Assembly (NCBI GenBank): GCA_003712125.1
Contig: RHLF01000001.1
Location: 1,178,001-1,242,000 of the forward strand
Length of the DNA: 64,000 nucleotides
Direction: 5' to 3'
DNA from: Allomuricauda sp.
Lineage (GTDB): Bacteria; Bacteroidota; Bacteroidia; Flavobacteriales; Flavobacteriaceae
In this document: in pieces, positions 52,970-62,183 of the stretch
Layout: each line of letters begins with the position of its first letter
Numbering within the stretch: the stretch's first letter is position 1
Notes under the pieces: generated by a model
The model's input: only the letters and a program-made list of their open reading frames with translations
Databases searched by the model: none
Told to the model about the DNA's origin: nothing
Position numbers and translations under genes: made by a program

Positions 52970-53862
52970 TCGGTTATGTAATCTTTAAGTTTTTCAGGGC
53001 CCTCGAGCAAAATCCTAACGATTTGCAAGGTCCCATCAGGTTTGGTAGCTATCTGCCATTTGATGAGACAGATTTCACCATTTTCAATTTCAATTCCCGT
53101 AATACTTCGAGGGTGAACGCAACTTCCGTCATTGAAAAAGGGAATTTGTCCTGGTTCCGGAAATCGGGGTCTATGGGTATGCCCGGCGATGGTTATTTTG
53201 AGGTTGTTTTCAAGTATCCAGCGTTTGATACGTTTCTCAATGCGTATGAGTTCTTTGTAGTTTTTGGCAGGGCTTGTGGGATCGGCAATACCAACAACCT
53301 GCAAGGGTTTCCAAAGAATTCGAACCAAGAATCGCCCAATCCTCCAAAAATTATAATTCCACCAATCAGCTTGATGGCCATGCGTACAGAAAATTTCTTG
53401 CCCGGTCTGCGCATGTTTTAACAGTAGGGCCTCATTATAGGTTAGATTTTCAAACAATTCTTTGTCCTTCCCTTCAATTGGCTCAAAATAATGGGTTAAG
53501 TGCTTGTCAACATAATTTTGGTCACTGTAAACCATATCATGATTGCCCCAAACCATATGGAGTCGTTTCTCGAGGTGAAACTGCCTAAGTAATTGGTATA
53601 CGTTTTTATGGGCTTCAAATATGGATTCAAAATGTAAATTTTCCCAAAGTTCATCACCATCTCCCAATTCACAATATTGAAACCCTTCGCGATAATAGTG
53701 GTTCAGTGCATGAAAATAAATGTTTCGATTATTGGCGAAATCATCAGCAAAACTGTTGTCACCTCGATGACAATCACTAAAAAAAATAAACTTTGAACTG
53801 TCATCAAACGAGACCGTTTTGGCACCCTTGTACGCTTTTTGTAACCTCCTTCTTGATGACAT
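52966..53862 (-). CDS. calcineurin-like metallophosphoesterase
   Basis: A 298-residue cytoplasmic hydrolase with the five metal motifs in order: FFSDCHRGD (about 27-35), ELGDGDELWE (about 65-74), VWGNHDM (about 103-109), FCTHGHQADWW (about 168) and IAGHTHRPRF (about 225-234). The second motif GDGDE differs from the usual GDxxD/E spacing slightly but keeps the ligands. Related to UDP-diacylglucosamine hydrolase-type enzymes; the true substrate is unknown. It is divergent from the GAF-domain gene, sharing a promoter region with an 11-base-period repeat. Confidence 0.88.
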   Translation of the reverse strand: MSSRRRLQKAYKGAKTVSFDDSSKFIFFSDCHRGDNSFADDFANNRNIYFHALNHYYREGFQYCELGDGDELWENLHFESIFEAHKNVYQLLRQFHLEKRLHMVWGNHDMVYSDQNYVDKHLTHYFEPIEGKDKELFENLTYNEALLLKHAQTGQEIFCTHGHQADWWNYNFWRIGRFLVRILWKPLQVVGIADPTSPAKNYKELIRIEKRIKRWILENNLKITIAGHTHRPRFPEPGQIPFFNDGSCVHPRSITGIEIENGEICLIKWQIATKPDGTLQIVRILLEGPEKLKDYITD

Positions 53863-53902
53863 AGTCTGTTATTTACAATAAATATGCAAAAAAAGTCCAA
53901 AA

Positions 53903-53937
53903 AGGCGTAAACAATACGTTAACAATAGTGTACGCCT
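53903..53937. promoter_or_regulatory. inverted repeat enclosing an 11-base-period direct repeat
   Basis: AGGCGTA (53903-53909) and TACGCCT (53931-53937) enclose AACAATA-N4-AACAATA (53910-53927). The inner repeat resembles the two sites near the TonB receptor. It lies between the phosphoesterase and GAF genes. Confidence 0.4.
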
Positions 53938-53979
53938 ACATTTTGTAATTTTATACCCTAGTTTTCGACAGATAACTAA

Positions 53980-56355
53980 ATGAAAGACAACCACCAAGAA
54001 GAAATACTGCCACTGGTACCGCTAATTAGCTTCAACAAGTTGCTCACTTTTTATGAGCAACAGGCTAAGAGCAAAAGCCCGCTATTGGCACAACGTGCAA
54101 AAGAGGTACTTAAAGCCGCAAAACCGCATCCTGAGCTTAGGGAAGGTTTCACCGACTTTGATGTTTTAGAGAAAAAGAAGAGTGTAATTGACACGATTCT
54201 TGCCGATGCCTTTGCTCCGGCCTTGACGACCAATGAGATCAAGACGGCATCAATTCCGTATTACAATCTGGTTTTTAGCGCGACAGAACGTTTTAACAAT
54301 ATATTGAAAGACGCTGGGGACGGTTTTGAGCTGGAAATGCGCAAAATGTCCGGTGATGAGCAATATATAATGACCGCTACGGTCATCCTTAGTTTCTACT
54401 ATGGCTTCAAATTGGATTACCGACGCCCCCTATTTTACGACATACCCGACAAGAATGGCGTCATGCGTCATTACCGCATCCTATACAATGCGGACTTTAT
54501 GGAGATTGTGCCTACCAAAAAGGCCAAAAAACTTACCCAAAAGGATGTAGATGAACTCTTGTCCGATTCAGAAAATATAATGCTGTGGAAAGAAAAAATT
54601 CCTCCTCAGAGTTTTACGGCCAAGGGATTTGTTATCTGTAACATGTTTGATGTTACGGCAGAACACTCCATTTCAGAAATCAAGTCTACGTTAATTGGTG
54701 GGGATAAAAGAAAGAACGAAAGCTTCATGGATTCTTTTCAAGATACTTTTCGCTCTTTATTTAATCTAAAGGAAATAAACGTGGGGTTCTCTGGCTATGA
54801 AGACACTTCGAACCGGTTCTTTAAAATTTATGGCAAGGGTATCGATAGTTTTATATTGGGCCAAAAGGAAGCGGAGTATTGCGACTCTATGTTATGTGAT
54901 TATTCGTATCAGAAGTTGATAACCAACAGCGCACCCCTTGTCATTTCAGATATTGCAAAATATCGCAAAATCTCTGAAAAGCAAGAGCCATATAAAAGTC
55001 TTTATGAGCAAGGGTTCAGAAGTGCCATCTTGGCTCCTATCGCAGATGAGGGTAAACTGCTTGGGGTTTTGGAGATAGTCTCTCCCAAAACAAATCAACT
55101 CAACAGCATCAATGCCACTAAGTTGGAAGACGTTATGCCGTACATTGTCAGTGCAGTGTTGCGGTCGATTGATGAGGAGCAGAATCTGATTGATGCCATC
55201 ATTCAGCATGAATGTACCACCGTGCATCCTTCCGTTTATTGGAAATTTCAAGAGGAAGCCAAGCAATTTATGACCGCCGAACTTGAAGGGAAACAACCTG
55301 TTTTTAACGAGATTGCCTTTAAGGATATTTATCCATTGTATGGTCAAATAGATATCAAGGAGTCCTCAAAAATGCGAAATATTGCCATCCAACGCGATTT
55401 GATGATCCAACTATCAGAGATTCATGGCATTCTTGAGAAAGCATTCGAAACCTTAAAACTGCCGATTTACGAAGAATTAATGTTTCGGGTTGAGAATAAT
55501 TTGGAAGAAATCAAAGATACCCTCTATACCCACAGCGAACAGGCCGTTTTTGATTTTGTGCATGAAGAAATCAATCCGGCATTCCATCATTTGAAAAGGG
55601 AAGATGAAGATATCAAGTTGCTTATCGAGAACTACGAAAAGCAAATAGACAGTACCACAGAATCTTATTATGACCATAGGCGCAATTATGATGAAAGCGT
55701 CATGGAAATCAATATGAAGTTAGCCGCTTTATTAGATAAAAAGCAGAACGAAGCCCAGGAAATGTTCCCACATTATTTTGAGCGCTATAAAACGGATGGC
55801 GTAGAGCACAACATGTACATCGGTAGTTCAATTGCCAACGATCGTACCTTCGATGAGTTGTATTTGAACAATTTGAGGTTATGGCAATTACAGACCATGG
55901 TTGAGATGGAAAACAAACATTATTCCCTTAAACCTCATTTACCGGTTCAACTAGATGTTGCTTCCTTGTTATTGGTGTACAGTACCCCTTTGGCAATTCG
56001 CTTTCGTATGGATGAAAAACGATTTGATGTTGATGGCACTTATAACGCCCGCTATGAAATCATCAAAAAACGGATCGATAAATCTTATATCAAGGGTACC
56101 AACGAACGCTTGACACAAAAAGGGAAATTAGCCATTGTATACTCCCAGAAGAAAGACGAAAAAGAATACTTGCGCTATGTCACATTTTTAAAAGCAAAGG
56201 GATACTTTACCAACAATATTGAAATTGTTGAATTGGAAGGGCTCCAAGGGGTAACGGGTCTAAAGGCCATACGTGCTGAAATTCTGTATAGAAAAGACGC
56301 AAAATCCGAAAAAACCTATACCTACGCCGACCTTATGGAAGAGCTAAAATCATAG
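53980..56355 (+). CDS. large GAF-domain protein of unknown function
   Basis: A 791-residue cytoplasmic protein without signal peptide or membrane helix. One GAF domain lies at about residues 255-405 (LVISDIAKYRKISE, GFRSAILAPIADEGKLLGVL). The regions before (about 1-240) and after (about 410-791) are not recognised; the latter is mostly helical with many Glu and Lys. No kinase, cyclase, GGDEF or HTH output domain is visible, so how a GAF signal would be passed on is unclear. It ends 4 bases before the convergent HD/Pycsar-effector-like gene. Confidence 0.82.
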   Translation: MKDNHQEEILPLVPLISFNKLLTFYEQQAKSKSPLLAQRAKEVLKAAKPHPELREGFTDFDVLEKKKSVIDTILADAFAPALTTNEIKTASIPYYNLVFSATERFNNILKDAGDGFELEMRKMSGDEQYIMTATVILSFYYGFKLDYRRPLFYDIPDKNGVMRHYRILYNADFMEIVPTKKAKKLTQKDVDELLSDSENIMLWKEKIPPQSFTAKGFVICNMFDVTAEHSISEIKSTLIGGDKRKNESFMDSFQDTFRSLFNLKEINVGFSGYEDTSNRFFKIYGKGIDSFILGQKEAEYCDSMLCDYSYQKLITNSAPLVISDIAKYRKISEKQEPYKSLYEQGFRSAILAPIADEGKLLGVLEIVSPKTNQLNSINATKLEDVMPYIVSAVLRSIDEEQNLIDAIIQHECTTVHPSVYWKFQEEAKQFMTAELEGKQPVFNEIAFKDIYPLYGQIDIKESSKMRNIAIQRDLMIQLSEIHGILEKAFETLKLPIYEELMFRVENNLEEIKDTLYTHSEQAVFDFVHEEINPAFHHLKREDEDIKLLIENYEKQIDSTTESYYDHRRNYDESVMEINMKLAALLDKKQNEAQEMFPHYFERYKTDGVEHNMYIGSSIANDRTFDELYLNNLRLWQLQTMVEMENKHYSLKPHLPVQLDVASLLLVYSTPLAIRFRMDEKRFDVDGTYNARYEIIKKRIDKSYIKGTNERLTQKGKLAIVYSQKKDEKEYLRYVTFLKAKGYFTNNIEIVELEGLQGVTGLKAIRAEILYRKDAKSEKTYTYADLMEELKS

Positions 56356-56359
56356 GCTG

Positions 56360-57553
56360 CTAGAAATTCATTCGTTCCGGCCCGAAAAAGCGAAAGGAAA
56401 TACCAAAAGCAATTACTGAGATTACGATGCCAATTATGAAAATAGTGTAGGTGAGGCGTAGAATTTTGTATTTCCTGTCTAGAACAAGACCTAAAAAATA
56501 AAGGTCTTTGGTGAGTGATGAATAGATATAGTCTTTGTCTTTGACCAATTCCTTTATCGCCCATTCATAATCTGGGAGGCTCATTTTATGAAAATTTCCA
56601 AAGAACAATAGGTTCACTTTTTTTTGTTTCACATCTTCCTTGCTAAACTTACCACTCGTCACATTTGGCCGTGTGGCCAATACGGCGAGAACCATCGAGA
56701 TGACGCTAAATGTGATAAAAATAACTGTGGGGTAAATCAAATAGGTATTCGAGGGATTGTCCAATTTTGGAATTAAATTGGAAAGCGCCACTGAAATGAT
56801 AATCGCATTTACAGATAATAAAATATTGGCCTTGGTATCTGCAATATCGCTAAGCGTCAGGTGATTCTTTAGGGTCACTCGAAACAAGGTCTGAATACCT
56901 CGATCCGGACTCTCACTTTTGTACTTGGCCTTAAGGGCTTCTTTTTTAGCAATCTCTTTTTCCGTCTTTTTATCCTTGATCAATTGCTTTAGGTTTTTTT
57001 CCTTCCCCTCTTGCCAATTGGTCTTGGCATATTCGGTATAGTACCGATGTTTGTCACGGAACATCTTGATGTTCTTTTCGCGCCACTCTTTGTTGCTAAA
57101 ATCGGCTAAACCCAATAACTTCAATTCTTCTTTCAAGAAATCAGTGGTCTCCCAGTAACTTTTTTGGGCAAAATGAGAAGCATCGGCATCGCGGATAATA
57201 TGTTCAAGTAGGCCCTCTGGTTCATGCTCCATTTTTGTGGCCATAATTAAACGTTTGACCTGTTCAATTCCCTTGGGATCATAGTTTTCTTTAGAAAGAA
57301 AGGCCTCGGCAATATGGCAACCAGCTTCTTCATGATTTAAGGTTCCTTTCGTGTACCCCGTGTCATGTAACCAGGCAGATAATAAGAGCTGTTCATTTTC
57401 TTTGGCGCTTACTTTATGGTTTTCAAGGAGCTCCTTAGTACTCTTGACCACTCTTTGGGTGTGCTTGAGGTTATGGTATAAAAACTTCGGATCCAAGTCA
57501 TCTGCCAACATTTTGGTAACAAACGCTTCAGTTTTTTGAACGATTTCCGACAT
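56360..57553 (-). CDS. HD-domain protein fused to a Pycsar-effector-like membrane domain
   Basis: A 397-residue two-part protein. The N-terminal HD phosphohydrolase domain (about 1-150) has its metal residues: His31 in YHNLKHTQRV, His63-Asp64 in LHDTGY, HEEAG at 74-78, and Asp122/Asp124 in RDADAS. A basic, coiled linker (about 175-210) leads to a C-terminal part with three helices (about 240-262, 270-298, 362-390) and the RVTLKNHLTLSDIADTKAN segment, which matches the DUF5706/PycTM membrane effectors of Pycsar anti-phage systems. No cytidylate or uridylate cyclase is encoded nearby. It may be a self-contained nucleotide sensor and membrane effector (inference). Confidence 0.8.
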   Translation of the reverse strand: MSEIVQKTEAFVTKMLADDLDPKFLYHNLKHTQRVVKSTKELLENHKVSAKENEQLLLSAWLHDTGYTKGTLNHEEAGCHIAEAFLSKENYDPKGIEQVKRLIMATKMEHEPEGLLEHIIRDADASHFAQKSYWETTDFLKEELKLLGLADFSNKEWREKNIKMFRDKHRYYTEYAKTNWQEGKEKNLKQLIKDKKTEKEIAKKEALKAKYKSESPDRGIQTLFRVTLKNHLTLSDIADTKANILLSVNAIIISVALSNLIPKLDNPSNTYLIYPTVIFITFSVISMVLAVLATRPNVTSGKFSKEDVKQKKVNLLFFGNFHKMSLPDYEWAIKELVKDKDYIYSSLTKDLYFLGLVLDRKYKILRLTYTIFIIGIVISVIAFGISFRFFGPERMNF

Positions 57554-57605
57554 AGTTGTATCTTGAATAACCCAAATTACAAAAATTTGTACTGAACATA
57601 CTGAA

Positions 57606-60600
57606 ATGAAAAAATTCTACCCAACCCTTATTTGCTTGTTTCTTTTGGTTGGCTGTGCAACCTATGCACCGCAATACCAAGTGCCTTTCACAAGCTCGAA
57701 CACCACTTCTGATAAAGAAGTTGCACATACTTTTTACCTCATAGGTGATGCCGGTAAATCTCCTATGGGAGCGATGAACCCTACCTTAAAGGCTCTTAAG
57801 AAAAGGCTGGATGGTGCATCGCAGAATAGCACCGCTATATTTCTGGGAGATAACATTTATCCTGCTGGGCTTCCTGATAAAAAAGAATCGCCAGAAGAGT
57901 ACTTGACAGCCAAAAACCATTTGGATGCGCAGCTGGCCAGCCTCAAGGATTATCAAGGAAGAAAGATTTTTATTCCAGGGAACCACGATTGGTATAGCAA
58001 CGGACCCAAGGGATTAAAACGAGAAGAGAACTATATCGAAAAGAGTCTCGATACCAAGAAGGTATTCCTCCCTCAGAACGGTTGCCCCATCGAAGAAATT
58101 AAGATAGGCGATGATATAGTCGTACTTGCAATTGATACCGAATGGTACTTGGTCAACTGGGATAAATTCCCCACTATTAATGATGATTGTGACATCAAGG
58201 ATAGAACCCGGTTTTTTGCTGAAATCGAAGATGCCATAAAAGACAACCGAGACAAGACGACCATTTTGGCAATGCACCACCCGATGTTTACCTACAGTTC
58301 CCATGGTGGGCAGTATTCTGTCAAGCAACACTTGGCCCCAAAAAACATTCCCCTCCCGATTCTAGGCACTTTTTTTAACGTGCTTAGAAAAACAACGGGG
58401 GCTTCAATTGAAGATCAACAAAATAAGCGTTACAATACCCTAAGAAAAAGAATTATAACGCTGGCTCAATACTCAGAAAAAGTCATTTTTGCATCAGGTC
58501 ACGATCATACATTGCAGTATATCGTTGAGGAAAGTATACCACAGATTGTTAGTGGGTCGGGGGCAAAACAAGGAGCTTCTCGCCTGTTGAATGGTAGCCA
58601 ATTTTCCACAGGTCAGAATGGCTACGCCGAACTTAGGATTTTTAAAGATGGGTCATCACAAGTAGATTTTTATACTATTGAAGACAACCATGAATCCTTG
58701 GCATTTAGTTCTGAGGTACTACCACCGAATGAAAAATCTACGGTTTTTACGGGTCAAAATGAATTTCCTGAATATGTACAGGCCTCCGTCTATGAACCTG
58801 AGGAAGTTGAAAAATCCGGTTTTTACAAAAGTGTTTGGGGCGAACGTTACAGCAAGTACTATGCGACCAAGATAAAGGCCAAGACGGTTGATTTAGATAC
58901 ACTTTATGGCGGTTTAACTCCAATTCGAAAAGGTGGCGGAAACCAGTCACGTTCGTTGCGCTTGCAGCATGCTGACGGTAGACAGTTCGTGATGCGCGCC
59001 CTAAAGAAAAGTGCGGAGCGCTACTTGCAGGCCATGGCTTTTCAAGAACAGTTTATCATCGGGAAATTTGAAGATACCCCAATTGAAGATATCCTAGAAT
59101 ATTTCTATACCGGATCCCACCCTTATGCTCCTTTTACTATCGGCAGACTTTCCGACGCTGTGGGGATTTACCATACCAATCCTAAATTATTCTACATTCC
59201 CAAGCAAAAGGCTTTAAAAGGGTATGTTGACGAGTTTGGAGATGAGCTTTATATGATTGAAGAACATACCTCTGAAGGACACGATATCGCCAGTTTTGGC
59301 TATGCAAAAAAGTTAGAGGGTACGAATGATTTTATTGAAAAGTTGCGAAAGGATGAAGATTATGTGCTCGATGCCACAGCCTATGTTCGAGCGCGACTTT
59401 TTGATATCATGATAGGGGATTGGGACAGACATGTGGATCAATGGCGTTGGGCTCAATTTAAGGGTGAGGATGGAAAGAAATTGTTCAAACCCATACCTCG
59501 TGACCGTGACCAACCCTTTTCCATAATGGGGGATGGGGCTTTGATGAAATTTGCCAGTAGAACCATACCTTCATTGCAGTTGTTTGAAGGTTTTCGAGAA
59601 GAAATAAGAAGTGTGAAAGGATTTACTTCTTCGCCAAAGACTTTTGCACTTGATATGGCGCTCCTTTCAGAAACCACCTTGAACGATTGGTTGGAACAGG
59701 CACAATACCTTCAAGAAAATTTAGATGGATCCATCATCGATGAAGCTTTTTTAGAATTTCCAGAAGAAGTTCGAGATGAAACGGTAACCAAAATCAAAAA
59801 AACACTGTTAGCCAGAAAGTCCAAACTGAAAGAAACGGCCGAGGAGTACTATGGCATTTTGAATAAGTATAGTGTAGTTACTGGAACCGATAAGGATGAT
59901 CATTTTATACTATCCGAACTTGCAGATGGCAAGCTCAGCGTTAAGGCATTTAGAATCAAGGACGGAGAACTGAAAGACCTCTTTTTTGATAAAGCATACG
60001 ACCCCGCGGTTACCAAGGAAGTTTGGATTTACGGTCTGGATGACGACGATGTCTTTCAAGTTAGGAGCAACTCGGGTAAGATAAAGGTCAGATTGGTCGG
60101 GGGTCAAAATAATGATGTTTATAAAATTGCTGAGGGTAGTAGGGGTATTCATACCTATGATTTTAAAACCAAAAAGAATACCTACGATGAAGCCTTTGCG
60201 GGAAGGTCACATAAACTAAATGATTATGATACCAATACCTACCAATTTTTGAAGATAAAAGCGAGCAACAATCAGTTCGTACCAGCCATTGGGGCAAACC
60301 CTGATGATGGATTTAGAATTGGGTTCACCAATACCTATACCTTCAATGCGTTTCGGCAGAATCCCTTTACGGCACGCCATATTATAAATGGAGCCTTCTA
60401 TTTTGCCACCAATGGTTTTGATTTGGGTTATAATGGAGAATTTGCCAATGTGGTCGGTAACGCCAATCTAGAACTTGATGCTAAGTTTACCAGCCCAAAT
60501 TTTAGCCGCAACTTCTTTGGATTCGGAAATGATACACCAAATTTTGATGATGATCTAGACCTAGATTTCAACCGGGTCAAAATAAGAACAATTCGCTTTT

Positions 60601-61304
60601 CTCCTTCTTTGGTATGGAGAGGGTTTTTAGGATCGAAATTTAGCCTTGGTGCGGCCTATGAAAACTATGAAGTGGAAGAAACTCCAGGACGATTTATTGA
60701 AGGGTTTTACGCAGACCAAGGGCGTGACAACCAACAGGAATTTTTAGGGGTAAAAGCCGAATATTCGTATTCAAACGCAGATAGTGAAGCATTTCCAACC
60801 TTGGGAATGGCATTTATGCTACAGGCTGGCTATACAGCTAACTTAAATGATTCTGATAGGGCGTTTGGTTATATCATTCCTTCCTTGTCATTTGACTATA
60901 GATTAAGTTCTGATGGCCGTTTGGTATTAGCAACAAAAGTGAAGGGTCACTTCAATTTGAGTGATGAATTTGAGTTTTATCAAGCGGCGAATATTGGGGC
61001 GAACAACGGTTTGCGCGGTTTCCGTTTTCAGCGTTTTAACGGTAAATCCTCCTTCTTTCAAAATACCGATTTGCGTTATAGTTTACGAAAACGACAAGCT
61101 GGTTTTATACCCGTTACTCCAGGACTTTATGCCGGGTTTGATTACGGTAGGGTTTGGTTGCCCAACGAAGATTCCGATACTTGGCATAACTCCATTGGGG
61201 GTGGATTTTTTGTAAATGGAGCAGGTATCGTTTCTGCTAATTTTGGACTATTCAGCAGTGATGATGGCTTACGGTTCGCGTTTGGGCTGGGCTTTGGTTT
61301 TTAA
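57606..61304 (+). CDS. lipoprotein fusing metallophosphoesterase, kinase-like region and BamA-type beta-barrel
   Basis: A 1232-residue outer-membrane protein. Lipobox LVGC (Cys17). A metallophosphoesterase of purple-acid-phosphatase type spans about 40-350: YLIGDAG, FLGDNIYPAGLP, IPGNHDWYSNG, MHHPMFTYSSHGG, ASGHDHTLQ. A middle region (about 430-700) has a Gly-rich/Lys start (GGGNQSRSLRL, FVMRALKK) and IGDWDRHVDQWRW with PIPRDRDQPF (about 600-635), which resemble the catalytic and metal loops of atypical kinases such as HipA or FAM20. The last 350 residues form a BamA/TamA-like barrel without POTRA domains, with FRFQRFNGKS and ending FAFGLGFGF. It is divergent from the HD gene by 52 bases, and its end overlaps the next gene by 36. 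Confidence 0.85.
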   Translation: MKKFYPTLICLFLLVGCATYAPQYQVPFTSSNTTSDKEVAHTFYLIGDAGKSPMGAMNPTLKALKKRLDGASQNSTAIFLGDNIYPAGLPDKKESPEEYLTAKNHLDAQLASLKDYQGRKIFIPGNHDWYSNGPKGLKREENYIEKSLDTKKVFLPQNGCPIEEIKIGDDIVVLAIDTEWYLVNWDKFPTINDDCDIKDRTRFFAEIEDAIKDNRDKTTILAMHHPMFTYSSHGGQYSVKQHLAPKNIPLPILGTFFNVLRKTTGASIEDQQNKRYNTLRKRIITLAQYSEKVIFASGHDHTLQYIVEESIPQIVSGSGAKQGASRLLNGSQFSTGQNGYAELRIFKDGSSQVDFYTIEDNHESLAFSSEVLPPNEKSTVFTGQNEFPEYVQASVYEPEEVEKSGFYKSVWGERYSKYYATKIKAKTVDLDTLYGGLTPIRKGGGNQSRSLRLQHADGRQFVMRALKKSAERYLQAMAFQEQFIIGKFEDTPIEDILEYFYTGSHPYAPFTIGRLSDAVGIYHTNPKLFYIPKQKALKGYVDEFGDELYMIEEHTSEGHDIASFGYAKKLEGTNDFIEKLRKDEDYVLDATAYVRARLFDIMIGDWDRHVDQWRWAQFKGEDGKKLFKPIPRDRDQPFSIMGDGALMKFASRTIPSLQLFEGFREEIRSVKGFTSSPKTFALDMALLSETTLNDWLEQAQYLQENLDGSIIDEAFLEFPEEVRDETVTKIKKTLLARKSKLKETAEEYYGILNKYSVVTGTDKDDHFILSELADGKLSVKAFRIKDGELKDLFFDKAYDPAVTKEVWIYGLDDDDVFQVRSNSGKIKVRLVGGQNNDVYKIAEGSRGIHTYDFKTKKNTYDEAFAGRSHKLNDYDTNTYQFLKIKASNNQFVPAIGANPDDGFRIGFTNTYTFNAFRQNPFTARHIINGAFYFATNGFDLGYNGEFANVVGNANLELDAKFTSPNFSRNFFGFGNDTPNFDDDLDLDFNRVKIRTIRFSPSLVWRGFLGSKFSLGAAYENYEVEETPGRFIEGFYADQGRDNQQEFLGVKAEYSYSNADSEAFPTLGMAFMLQAGYTANLNDSDRAFGYIIPSLSFDYRLSSDGRLVLATKVKGHFNLSDEFEFYQAANIGANNGLRGFRFQRFNGKSSFFQNTDLRYSLRKRQAGFIPVTPGLYAGFDYGRVWLPNEDSDTWHNSIGGGFFVNGAGIVSANFGLFSSDDGLRFAFGLGFGF

Positions 61305-62183
61305 AATGGAATCAATGTCGAGGCTATAGAGCAGTCCTCCATTTTTAAAATATTTTTCGTCGGAGATCAGTACCGTTTTATGATCCAAGAACGCTACAGA
61401 TTCTTGTTGTGTTGGCGTACCCAAAAAGATTTTGGTTAACTCCCCCTTGGAAAAATCATCAAATTCAAAGTTTTCGAAAATCCAAAGTGCTGTATAGGTG
61501 AGAATAACAATTCGTTGCCCATCTTTCGAAATGGTGGCCGAAGTAACCGCACAACGATTTTTGGGTTCGGTACATAAAAGTACTTCACCAACCTTTTTGG
61601 CTTCATAGGTTCCTTTTGTATCTGGTATTTTGTAAATGAATGCCTTACCATCGAAGTTTTTTGATCGGTTTCTGGTTATCACATATAAGGAACTGTTCCA
61701 ATGGAAAAATGCCTCCGCATCAAAATATCTTTCGGATTGCTTAGGGGGGAAATCTTGTTGTTCCGGATAACTAAATTCAATCTTTTCGGCATCTATTTTT
61801 TTTCCTTTTTCCAACTCTGGATTGGGTAATTTATAAATCACAAGATCTTTTCTCTTGTTTTTATTATTGCCAAAATCACCAATATATAGGTTTCCATTTG
61901 AGTCGGTGGTCAGGTCTTCCCAATCGTGGTTTTTGGCATTTTTGACTTCAAGTTTCTTGACGATTTTACCATCAAAATCAATTTTATAGAGTTCGTCTCC
62001 ATTGCCACTATCTTCAATGGTCCATACATGGTTGGCATCATAAGTGGCCAGTCCTGAACTTTCGGTAATTGACTTTGGCAATTTTGTGATAACGGTCATA
62101 ATGCCCGGTCCTACTTGTTTTTGACAGCTAAGGCAGCTACAACTGAACAAGACCAACAAAAATAAACGACTAGAGCTCCTCAT
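61269..62183 (-). CDS. beta-propeller-like lipoprotein
   Basis: A 304-residue lipoprotein with lipobox CLSC (Cys near residue 20). The mature part has repeated beta-blade-like segments (NHVWTIEDSGNGDELYKIDF, DWEDLTTDSNGNLYIGDFGNN, AEAFFHWNSSLYVITRN, ATISKDGQRIVILTYTALWIF), suggesting a six- or seven-bladed propeller, perhaps related to the SdiA-regulated family. Role unknown. It overlaps the upstream SRPBCC gene by 14 bases and the barrel protein gene on the other strand by 36. Confidence 0.78.
   Translation of the reverse strand: MRSSSRLFLLVLFSCSCLSCQKQVGPGIMTVITKLPKSITESSGLATYDANHVWTIEDSGNGDELYKIDFDGKIVKKLEVKNAKNHDWEDLTTDSNGNLYIGDFGNNKNKRKDLVIYKLPNPELEKGKKIDAEKIEFSYPEQQDFPPKQSERYFDAEAFFHWNSSLYVITRNRSKNFDGKAFIYKIPDTKGTYEAKKVGEVLLCTEPKNRCAVTSATISKDGQRIVILTYTALWIFENFEFDDFSKGELTKIFLGTPTQQESVAFLDHKTVLISDEKYFKNGGLLYSLDIDSILKTKAQPKREP

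Noticed and set aside
56360-61304. Complete Pycsar or CBASS defence system
   Set aside because: Only an effector-like protein is present. No cyclase, E1/E2 or CD-NTase gene was found on either strand nearby, so a full system is not claimed.
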